Assembly (NCBI GenBank): GCA_029260115.1
Contig: JAJDDW010000032.1
Location: 1-40,634 of the forward strand
Direction: 5' to 3'
Source of the DNA: Phycisphaerae bacterium
Lineage (GTDB): Bacteria > Planctomycetota > Phycisphaerae > UBA1845
Length of the DNA stretch: 40,634 nucleotides
Shown here piece by piece: positions 33,667 through 40,634 of the stretch. Made by a program: the position numbers and the translations under genes. The notes under the pieces were generated by a model. That model made no database searches and was not told where the DNA came from. It worked only from the letters and a program-made list of their open reading frames with translations. Numbering within the stretch: the first letter of the stretch is position 1; the number at the start of each line of letters is the position of its first letter.

Positions 33667-34692
33667 ATGCAGGATTTGCTGCGCACAAGCAAACGGCTCA
33701 CGGCTTCGGTTGTCGCCATAGCGGCGGTCACGTTTATGACCGGGTCGGCCTTTGGTCAAACCAAGCTATCAGGCACTGTTAAGCTCGATGGTTCGAGTAC
33801 GGTCGCACCCATTACAATGGCCGCGGCAGAGATGTTCATGGGAGAGCAGCCTCGGGTTCGTGTTACGGTCGGTATCTCAGGTACTGGCGGAGGCTTTAAG
33901 AAATTTTTGGATGAGAAAGCCGATTTGCGAACTGACATCAGCGATGCTTCTAGGGTTATCAAGGGCAAGGAAATAGAACGGGCCAAGAAGCTGGGAATCG
34001 AATTCATTGAGATTCCGATCGGTATCGACGGTATTGCTGTGATGGTCCATCCTTCTAACGCGTTCGCCAATTTCCTTACGGTGGACGAACTCAAGCGCAT
34101 TTGGTCACCCGGCAGTTCGATTACGAATTGGAGTCAAGTTCGCAAGGGCTTTCCTGATGTTCCAATGAAGCTTTATGGACCTGGAACCGATAGTGGCACG
34201 TTCGACTATTTCACGAAGGCTATTTGCGGGAAAGAAAAAGCCTCCCGCAGTGATTACACCGCCAGCGAGAGCGACAACGTATTGGTACGCGGCATTGCAG
34301 GTAATAAAGGCTCATTGGGGTACTTCGGGTATTCTTACTACCAGGCGAATCAAGACAAGCTGAAACTGGTTGCCATCGACAACAACAACGGTACACCCGT
34401 AACGCCGAGCTTGGACATTATACGTGGCGGAACCTATAAGCCACTGTCGCGTCCCATGTTCCTGTATGTGAACAAAACTGCATATACACGTCCTGAAGTC
34501 AAAGCATTCCTCAAATACTTCCTAGACAACGCCAAGGCTATCGTGGAGCATCCGCGCGTGAATTATGTGGCGTTGAGCGACGAATTATATTCCATTGGTC
34601 GGCATCGACTCAATACAGGACAAGTCGGTTCGGCGATGTCTGCGGCTGGTGATAATACAGCCAAATTGCAGGAGGTGTTCAGTAAATTTTGA
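33667..34692 (+). CDS. pstS: Phosphate ABC transporter, periplasmic phosphate-binding protein
   Basis: Binds inorganic phosphate in the periplasm and delivers it to PstCA. It has 341 residues with a signal peptide ([18 protein letters not shown]). Phosphate-contact motifs are DGSSTVAPI near the mature N-terminus, [12 protein letters not shown] and [15 protein letters not shown] 33667 is chosen because TTAGGAAG lies 9 bases upstream; an earlier ATG at 33640 in the same frame has none. It is the first gene of the pst-pho operon and 10 bases upstream of pstC. Confidence 0.95.
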   Translation: MQDLLRTSKRLTASVVAIAAVTFMTGSAFGQTKLSGTVKLDGSSTVAPITMAAAEMFMGEQPRVRVTVGISGTGGGFKKFLDEKADLRTDISDASRVIKGKEIERAKKLGIEFIEIPIGIDGIAVMVHPSNAFANFLTVDELKRIWSPGSSITNWSQVRKGFPDVPMKLYGPGTDSGTFDYFTKAICGKEKASRSDYTASESDNVLVRGIAGNKGSLGYFGYSYYQANQDKLKLVAIDNNNGTPVTPSLDIIRGGTYKPLSRPMFLYVNKTAYTRPEVKAFLKYFLDNAKAIVEHPRVNYVALSDELYSIGRHRLNTGQVGSAMSAAGDNTAKLQEVFSKF

Positions 34693-34702
34693 GCCATCAT
34701 CT

Positions 34703-35602
34703 ATGACAGGTATAACCGGTATTGTGAGAATTAAGGAGCGCCTCATTCATGGCGTACTATTTCTCTGTGCCTTGGCATCAGTGGCTACGACGGCCGGGAT
34801 CATTTGGGTCTTGGCCGCCGAGTCATACCTGTTTTTCCAAGAGTTGCATCTGTTAGATTTTCTGTTCGGATTGCGCTGGGCACCGCTGTTGGAGCCGAAA
34901 AGCTTTGGCGTGCTTCCACTTGTTTGCGGGACTTTTCTCGTGGCTGGTGGGGCATTGCTTGTTGCGGTTCCCATCGGGCTTGGCTCTGGAATTTTCCTGA
35001 GCGAGTACGCACCGTCGCGCGTCCGATCGATTGTCAAGCCGATACTAGAAATCCTAGCCGGAATCCCCACGGTCGTGTACGGATACTTTGCACTCATGTT
35101 CGTCACGCCACATATTATTCAGCCCTTAGCTCCAGGCACCGACATATTTAACGCTGCAAGTGCCGCAATCGTAGTGGGTATAATGATTATTCCCACGATC
35201 GCTTCGCTGTGTGACGATGCTTTTCGGGCTGTCCCGCAATCCCTTCGGGAAGGCGCTTATGCGCTATCAGCTACGCGACTAGAAGTGTCGACCCGCGTAG
35301 TGCTTCCCTCTGCGATGTCTGGTGTCATTGCCGCAGTCATTTTGGCGTTCGCTCGTGCGATCGGTGAAACGATGGCTGTCACGCTCGCCGCAGGGGCGAT
35401 GCCCCGCTTGACGCTCAATCCATTGGTCAGCATCCAAACGATGACCAGCTACATTGTTCAAGTGAGCCTTGGCGACACGCCGCATGGTACGATCGAATAC
35501 CAGACAATTTTTGCTGTCGGGATGCTATTATTCCTAGTCACACTTACGTTTAACGTTATCGCGCAAGGTGTGCTTCGCCGCTTTAGGGAGGCGTACGAAT
35601 AA
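34703..35602 (+). CDS. pstC: Phosphate ABC transporter permease PstC
   Basis: Inner-membrane permease, 299 residues, six predicted helices. The cytoplasmic coupling (EAA-type) loop is [20 protein letters not shown], followed by [31 protein letters not shown] and [14 protein letters not shown] are typical of PstC/PstA. ATG 34703 follows the pstS stop; the frame is open further upstream inside pstS, without support for use. The TAA stop shares a base with the pstA start. Confidence 0.94.
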   Translation: MTGITGIVRIKERLIHGVLFLCALASVATTAGIIWVLAAESYLFFQELHLLDFLFGLRWAPLLEPKSFGVLPLVCGTFLVAGGALLVAVPIGLGSGIFLSEYAPSRVRSIVKPILEILAGIPTVVYGYFALMFVTPHIIQPLAPGTDIFNAASAAIVVGIMIIPTIASLCDDAFRAVPQSLREGAYALSATRLEVSTRVVLPSAMSGVIAAVILAFARAIGETMAVTLAAGAMPRLTLNPLVSIQTMTSYIVQVSLGDTPHGTIEYQTIFAVGMLLFLVTLTFNVIAQGVLRRFREAYE

Positions 35603-36489
35603 TGACGCTGGTGAATACAAATTTTGAACCTAGGCTGGCCCACCGCCGCCGCATAGGATGGTTTTTCGCTTTCGCGTGTGCCAGCATGGTCGTCCTGGCG
35701 GTCTTTGTGCTGGGCGTGCTGTTGATAAGCGTCGCGGATCAGGGCTGGCGATGGTTGTCGCTGGATTTTCTAGACAACTTCCCATCACGGCTAAACCCGG
35801 AAAAGGCTGGCGTTAAGAGTGCGCTTTTCGGCACGCTGTGGTTGATTGGTTTGACGGCAGCTGTCTCAGTTCCCATAGGCATGGCCGCAGCGATCTACCT
35901 TCACGAATATGCTGCGAAGGGCAAGTTGACTCGCTTTATCGAATTGAACATTGCTAACCTAGCTGGCGTTCCTTCGATTGTATACGGAATTTTAGGTCTG
36001 GCGGTTTTCATCAGGCTGTGTGGCCTTGGCAGAAGTGTATTAGCGGGGGCGCTGACCCTTAGTCTGCTGATTCTTCCCGTGATCATCATTGCTAGCCGAG
36101 AGGCATTAGCCGCCGTCCCAGACTCAATCCGCCTAGCGGCATTCGGACTCGGGGCTACGCGATGGCAAACTGTTCGGTCGCACGTGTTGCCTGCGGCCAT
36201 TCCGGGCATGATGACCGGCGTGATTTTGGCGCTCTCTCGCGCTCTGGGAGAGGCTGCGCCACTAATAATGATTGGCGCACTGACCTTCATCACGTTCGTT
36301 CCCGAAGGTCCGTTGGACACATTCACGGCCATGCCGATACAAATTTACAATTGGATCGACGAGCCGGATTTAATCTTTCAGGAACTTGCCGGCGCTGGTA
36401 TCCTCGTGTTGTTGGGGATGCTTCTTCCTATGAACGCCGTCGCGGTGGGCATCCGTGCGTGGCATCAAAGGAGAAAGGCGTGGTCATAG
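35602..36489 (+). CDS. pstA: Phosphate ABC transporter permease PstA
   Basis: The second permease of the channel, 295 residues, with six helices. The conserved segments are [36 protein letters not shown], and the coupling loop [20 protein letters not shown] followed by [12 protein letters not shown]. It begins at ATG 35602 in a TAATG overlap with pstC, so translational coupling is likely. Confidence 0.94.
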   Translation: MTLVNTNFEPRLAHRRRIGWFFAFACASMVVLAVFVLGVLLISVADQGWRWLSLDFLDNFPSRLNPEKAGVKSALFGTLWLIGLTAAVSVPIGMAAAIYLHEYAAKGKLTRFIELNIANLAGVPSIVYGILGLAVFIRLCGLGRSVLAGALTLSLLILPVIIIASREALAAVPDSIRLAAFGLGATRWQTVRSHVLPAAIPGMMTGVILALSRALGEAAPLIMIGALTFITFVPEGPLDTFTAMPIQIYNWIDEPDLIFQELAGAGILVLLGMLLPMNAVAVGIRAWHQRRKAWS

Positions 36490-37337
36490 TGCCCGAGACG
36501 ATATCTGGACGACAAGAAGCCCAGTCCCCATCTCGCATGACGCCCCCAGCTTTGCGACTTCGTAAGCCGTCGCAGCCCGCTGTCACTTCCGATTCCGTCA
36601 TCAGGGCGGAAGGGGTGACTATTCGTTACGCAGATTTTGCGGCGGTGCGCGATGTGACAATTGAAATTCCGGATCGTCAAGTTACGGCTATCATTGGTCC
36701 TTCAGGCTGTGGGAAAAGTACGTTTCTGCGAGCGATTAATCGTATGAATGACTTTATCCCCTCCATGTCAATTAGCGGTTTGTTGACCTATCGCGGACAA
36801 GACATCTACGGACCAAAAAGCGATGCGGTTGATCTTCGTAGACGGATTGGCATGGTCTTCCAAAAGCCCAACCCGTTTCCCAAGACGATCTTCAAAAATG
36901 TGGCATGGGGCGCTTCGATCAATGGATATCGCGGCGACATTCACGAGCTTGTCGAGAGGGCGTTGCGACGGGCAGCCATTTGGGACGAAGTCAAGGACAA
37001 GCTTAACCAAAGCGCGTTCGCTTTATCCGGCGGTCAGCAACAGCGGCTTTGCATTGCCAGGGCCATCGCGTTGGAGCCTGATGTTCTCCTGATGGATGAG
37101 CCTTGTTCCGCGCTCGACCCAATTGCCACGGCCCGAATCGAGGATTTAATTGATCAGTTGAAAACCCATTACACGGTGGTTCTCGTAACCCACAATATGC
37201 AGCAGGCCGCGCGCGTGTCGGACCTGACGGCCTTTATGTACATGGGTGAGTTGATCGAGTTTGACGCGACGGACAAGATTTTCACCACGCCAAGTGAACA
37301 GCGGACACAGGATTATATCACCGGACGATTCGGATAA
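36480..37337 (+). CDS. pstB: Phosphate ABC transporter ATPase PstB
   Basis: The ATP-hydrolysing subunit that drives phosphate import, about 285 residues. Walker A is GPSGCGKST, the Q-loop region is [15 protein letters not shown], the signature is [14 protein letters not shown], Walker B is [13 protein letters not shown], and the switch histidine is in VTHNMQQ. GTG 36480 is chosen because AAAGGAG precedes it and it overlaps the pstA stop by 10 bases; GTG 36489 and ATG 36537 are alternatives. About 35 extra residues stand before the usual PstB start. Confidence 0.95.
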   Translation: MVIVPETISGRQEAQSPSRMTPPALRLRKPSQPAVTSDSVIRAEGVTIRYADFAAVRDVTIEIPDRQVTAIIGPSGCGKSTFLRAINRMNDFIPSMSISGLLTYRGQDIYGPKSDAVDLRRRIGMVFQKPNPFPKTIFKNVAWGASINGYRGDIHELVERALRRAAIWDEVKDKLNQSAFALSGGQQQRLCIARAIALEPDVLLMDEPCSALDPIATARIEDLIDQLKTHYTVVLVTHNMQQAARVSDLTAFMYMGELIEFDATDKIFTTPSEQRTQDYITGRFG

Positions 37338-37341
37338 CGAT

Positions 37342-38019
37342 ATGACTACACACTTCGTAAATTTACTTGAAGATCTTCGCCGCCGCGTCGCGAGGATGGC
37401 TAGTCTTGTCGAGGACATGGTTCAGGAGGCGTGTGAGTCGGTAACCGACACCAAAGAAGGGCTACCCGACCGAGTCATTAAGCGTGACAACGAAGTAGAC
37501 ACCGAAGAGGTTGCTGTTGAATCGGAAGTCATTCGTCTGATGGCGCTGTATCAACCGGTAGGCTCGGATTTGCGATTGCTTTGTGCGATTCTCAAGATTA
37601 ATAACGACTTGGAACGTGTCGCTGATTGTGCTGTCAATATAGCCGAGCGAGCGCGGTACATGACGGAGGGGGCAGAGCCTCACCATCTCGAAACCTTAAA
37701 AGAGATGGGAATTTTAGTCCGTAATATGTTGCGAAACGCGATCCAATCATTTGTCATGGAGGACATCGAGACGGTTCACAAAGCATTCGTCGAGGATGAC
37801 CATGTGGACACGCTCTACGAACAGACTATCAAGCGCATCGTAGCTGATGGCGCGGCCTCCTCAGATGGGATGGCCTCGCAGCTCGATGTATTGTCGGTTG
37901 CTAAGAATTTAGAACGCATTGCGGACCACGCTACGAATATCGCCGAGGACGTGATCTTCTTATCCACCGGGGATATTGTCAGACACGGCGAAGCTGTTCT
38001 GCCATCGAAAGAAGAATGA
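37342..38019 (+). CDS. phoU: Phosphate signalling complex protein PhoU
   Basis: A helical-bundle protein, 225 residues, with two three-helix PhoU repeats. The repeat cores are VIKRDNEVDTEEVAVESEVI then LMALYQPVGSDLRLLCAILK with NNDLERVADCAVNIAERA, and a second half ending AKNLERIADHATNIAEDVIF. It links PstB activity to the sensor kinase and keeps the regulon off when phosphate is plentiful. It lies 4 bases after pstB. Confidence 0.95.
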   Translation: MTTHFVNLLEDLRRRVARMASLVEDMVQEACESVTDTKEGLPDRVIKRDNEVDTEEVAVESEVIRLMALYQPVGSDLRLLCAILKINNDLERVADCAVNIAERARYMTEGAEPHHLETLKEMGILVRNMLRNAIQSFVMEDIETVHKAFVEDDHVDTLYEQTIKRIVADGAASSDGMASQLDVLSVAKNLERIADHATNIAEDVIFLSTGDIVRHGEAVLPSKEE

Positions 38020-38118
38020 ATCTCTAGCGCTACCTGTGATTGAGTCATCAGAGTAAGCGTCAGCTATCAAGACTACCTTGGCCATGCTGGTCTACGTTGT
38101 TGAAGTGAGCGAGCAATT

Positions 38119-38826
38119 ATGAAACTAGCAAAGACCATACTCATCGTGGAGGACGAGACCGATCTTCGAGAGCTGATCGGGTACAACTTGGAGCGAGAGG
38201 GGTATATCTGTCACCTGGCCGCCGATGGCGTCGAAGCTCTCACCAAAATTACGAAAGAAATTCCCGATTTGGTCATCTTAGACCGGATGATGCCTAATAC
38301 ATCTGGTGACGAAGTTCTTGCAAAGCTAAAGCGCGATGATAGTACCTCTTCGATCCCGGTCGTTTTATTAACGGCTAAGGCGGATGAATCCGACGAATTA
38401 GTCGGATTCGCCATGGGGGCGGATGACTACGTAACCAAGCCGTTTTCTATGAAGACCCTGATTGCCCGCGTCGGGGCATTGTTGCGACGTAGCCAAAGCT
38501 CACCTACGCCATCGGACGCGAAAATTCTCACCTCGGGCCCGGTGGCGATGGATGTAGAACGCCACACTGTAACCGTCCTGGAGGTGCCCATAGCGTTGAC
38601 CTCTACGGAGTTTCGACTTCTCAAGGCCCTGATGGCCGCCGAAGGTAGGCTTCGCACACGGGATCAATTGATCGGCGCGGCGCTAGGCCCCAACGTAGCA
38701 GTCGTAGATCGCACCATCGACGTTCATGTCGCTGCCCTCCGCAAGAAACTAGGTGAAGGCGCCTCATGGATGCAAACGATCCGCGGGGCTGGTTACGCTT
38801 GGCGCACGCCGACGGATGCTGGATAA
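38119..38826 (+). CDS. phoB: Phosphate response regulator PhoB (OmpR family)
   Basis: A two-domain response regulator, 235 residues. In the receiver domain the acidic pocket is E11-D12, the phosphorylated aspartate is D55 (VILDRMMP), T85 is in LLTAKAD and K107 is in VTKPFS. The C-terminal winged-helix domain (about 135-230) has LTSTEFRLLKALM, then LGPNVAVVDRTIDVHVAALR with KKLGEGASWMQTIRGAGYAW. It is named PhoB from its position after pst-phoU and before a PhoR-like kinase. Confidence 0.92.
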   Translation: MKLAKTILIVEDETDLRELIGYNLEREGYICHLAADGVEALTKITKEIPDLVILDRMMPNTSGDEVLAKLKRDDSTSSIPVVLLTAKADESDELVGFAMGADDYVTKPFSMKTLIARVGALLRRSQSSPTPSDAKILTSGPVAMDVERHTVTVLEVPIALTSTEFRLLKALMAAEGRLRTRDQLIGAALGPNVAVVDRTIDVHVAALRKKLGEGASWMQTIRGAGYAWRTPTDAG

Positions 38827-38831
38827 CGGTG

Positions 38832-40634
38832 ATGGTTGCAAAGCTGGGGCGATATTTCTGGAAACTTTTTCTCGTGAACGCCGCGCTCATGGCACTATTG
38901 CTAGCCGGTTGCGTGTGGGTGATTTTGTGGCAGTTCAACCGTTTTCACGATGCGGAGCTTTCGCGATATCTTTTTGCACAAGCGACCACGCTAAAAATAG
39001 CCGTGGAGGATCAATTCGATCGTGACCATGCCAGCGATTTGAACGCCTTAGCTAAAAAAATTGGTTCGAGTGATCTTGATGATATTCGGGTCACATTTGT
39101 TTTCGCGGATGGCATCATCGCGGGAGACTCGGAAGCGGATGCAGCAAAGATGGATTGGCACGGCGATCGTCCGGAGATAAGTGCGGCATTGCGGGACGGT
39201 TCTGGCGAGAGCATTCGATGGTCTCATACTGTCGCTGAGAACACGAAGTATGTCGCGGTTCGAGTCGGATCCGCCAGCGACCCGCATGGGATTGTTCGTA
39301 TCTCCAAAGCCGTGAGGCATATCGTTGCTCAAACCCAGTCTGCGCAACAACTCATCTTGACCATCGTTCTCGTCTCGGTGTTCGCCTCAATACTCTTGGC
39401 TATGGCGCTAGCTTTGTTGTGGAGTCGTCGTATCCGGCGGATCACCGAATCGGCCCAGAGTATTTCGCGCGGCGATCTTGCTGCGCGTATCGAGGTAGTT
39501 GGTCATGACGAAGTTGCGATGCTCGGTCGTTCATTGAACGAAATGCGCGAACGGTTGTCAGGGCAGTTAGAGACCATCGATCGACAACGTCGTACGCTCG
39601 ATTCGCTCGTATCTCAATTGCGCGAGGGTGTTGTTGTCGCAGATGCTGAAGGGTGTATTGTTCTTATCAACTCCGAGGCGGTAAAGCTGTTACAACTTAC
39701 GCTGCGTGGATCAAGCGATTCGTTTCTCGGGCAGACCATCGAACAGTGCATACCGCAACATAGGTTTCAAAACCTGATGCGCCGAACAAGCCGAAGAACA
39801 CCGTCCAGCACCGATGATATATCCGACCAATATGCAAGCGGTTCAGGCGATGGTTATAAAAACCAGACACAAGAAATAGAGATACAACTCTCGACGGGTT
39901 CCGGGGTGCGGTCTGTTCTGGCGCGTGCTTTTGATATTCGTTTACCCAACGTCACTGGTGATAATTTATCTCCTGCCGCCCAAGTCGGTCGCACGCTCGT
40001 CTTGACCGATGTGACGGAGCTAACCAGGGTCATGCAGGTCAAAGCCGATTTAGCTGCGAACGCTTCGCACGAATTACGAACTCCATTGTCGGCGATTCGT
40101 GTAGCCGTCGAGACGCTTCAGTCGGTTGATTTGTTGAACGATGCTACGGCGGCTTCGAGATTTATCGATATTGTCGATCGGCATAGTGGAAGAATGGAAA
40201 AAATGATCGGCGAATTGCTCGATCTTTCTCGGCTTGAATCGGGGGCGAGTCGTTTCGATGCGACACCGATCTTAGTAAGGCAGTTCCTAGAAGAACTCCA
40301 CACCACTTTCGCCGATGCCCTAGCCGAGAAGAATTTACACTGGAAGACATCGATCTTTAGCCAGGAGGCTACCTTATTCGCCAGCCCTGAACTGCTTCGC
40401 ATCATTCTTCGTAACCTCATCGACAATGCCATTAGATTCAGTAACCCAGAGGGTGACATTGAGATTTCCGTGCAACGGGACGATGACACGATTGTTATTG
40501 AAGTAGCTGACACAGGCTGCGGCATTGCCCCGGATGAGCAGCAGCGCGTGTTTGAGCGGTTCTATCAAGTGGAACGCGCTCGCACGGGGGCCGTTCGGGG
40601 GACGGGATTGGGCCTTTCAATTGTCCGCCACGCG
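38832..40634 (+). CDS. phoR: Phosphate sensor histidine kinase PhoR (C-terminus cut by window end)
   Basis: 601 codons are present and the frame is still open at the right edge. Helix 1 is about residues 12-35, a sensor loop of about 138 residues follows, and helix 2 is about 174-197. A HAMP linker (about 198-250; RITESAQSISRGDLAARIEV) and a PAS-like segment (about 258-375) lead to the HisKA domain, with phospho-acceptor H413 in ANASHELRTPLSAIR. In the HATPase domain the N-box is LRNLIDNAIRF (N528, N532), G1 is DTGCGI (D560) and G2 is GTGLGLSIV. Only the last few tens of residues are probably missing. It starts 5 bases after phoB. Unlike the short-loop E. coli PhoR, it has a substantial extracytoplasmic domain. 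Confidence 0.93.
   Translation, partial: MVAKLGRYFWKLFLVNAALMALLLAGCVWVILWQFNRFHDAELSRYLFAQATTLKIAVEDQFDRDHASDLNALAKKIGSSDLDDIRVTFVFADGIIAGDSEADAAKMDWHGDRPEISAALRDGSGESIRWSHTVAENTKYVAVRVGSASDPHGIVRISKAVRHIVAQTQSAQQLILTIVLVSVFASILLAMALALLWSRRIRRITESAQSISRGDLAARIEVVGHDEVAMLGRSLNEMRERLSGQLETIDRQRRTLDSLVSQLREGVVVADAEGCIVLINSEAVKLLQLTLRGSSDSFLGQTIEQCIPQHRFQNLMRRTSRRTPSSTDDISDQYASGSGDGYKNQTQEIEIQLSTGSGVRSVLARAFDIRLPNVTGDNLSPAAQVGRTLVLTDVTELTRVMQVKADLAANASHELRTPLSAIRVAVETLQSVDLLNDATAASRFIDIVDRHSGRMEKMIGELLDLSRLESGASRFDATPILVRQFLEELHTTFADALAEKNLHWKTSIFSQEATLFASPELLRIILRNLIDNAIRFSNPEGDIEISVQRDDDTIVIEVADTGCGIAPDEQQRVFERFYQVERARTGAVRGTGLGLSIVRHA

Overview
The window most likely comes from a planctomycete of the class Phycisphaerae, with moderate GC content. 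The evidence is indirect but consistent. One membrane protein ends in the C-x2-CGYNLTG...RCPECG zinc-ribbon tail that is frequent in planctomycetes. A 1511-residue secreted protein carries DCNxNxxPDxCD-type repeats and dockerin-like pairs, and a subtilase has a long cysteine-rich tail; both architectures are typical of that group. No rRNA, tRNA or CRISPR array was seen, so the taxonomic call rests on protein style only.

Layout. (1) 1-2430: a probable transposase start at the left edge (minus), then a minus-strand pair of a TetR-type regulator and a sarcosine/dimethylglycine-type methyltransferase behind a good promoter with a palindromic operator, then a zinc-ribbon membrane protein (minus). 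(2) 2890-20224: a complete 14-subunit complex I operon, nuoA-B-C-D-E-[membrane protein]-F-G-H-I-J-K-L-M-N, ending in the NAD(P)HX epimerase gene nnrE. An unrelated GT-C-like membrane protein sits between nuoE and nuoF. GC-rich palindromes of one family occur before nuoF, between nuoK and nuoL, and inside the 3' end of nuoM. (3) 20424-25023: a very large secreted cysteine-rich protein (minus) with a strong terminator. (4) 25024-27741: a 1.1 kb gap, then an orphan flagellin whose leader has two CANGGA motifs, one in a hairpin loop and one at the ribosome binding site, as expected for CsrA control. (5) 27794-30262: a TPR lipoprotein (minus) and divergent ispG. (6) 30687-33269: a secreted subtilisin-like protease with a terminator. 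(7) 33667-40634: a phosphate operon pstS-C-A-B-phoU-phoB-phoR, in which phoR runs off the right edge.

How the genes work together. The nuo block encodes NADH-driven proton pumping, and nnrE would repair hydrated NAD(P)H that complex I and other dehydrogenases cannot use. The pst-pho block encodes high-affinity phosphate uptake together with the PhoU/PhoR/PhoB sensing circuit. The two large secreted proteins and the flagellin suggest a motile cell with a protein-rich surface or secretome, but nothing in the sequence links them directly.

No clearly new multi-gene system was found. The observations most worth following up are the CsrA-like flagellin leader, the foreign membrane gene inside the complex I operon, the palindrome family that has entered the nuoM coding region, and a set of competing hairpins after nnrE.
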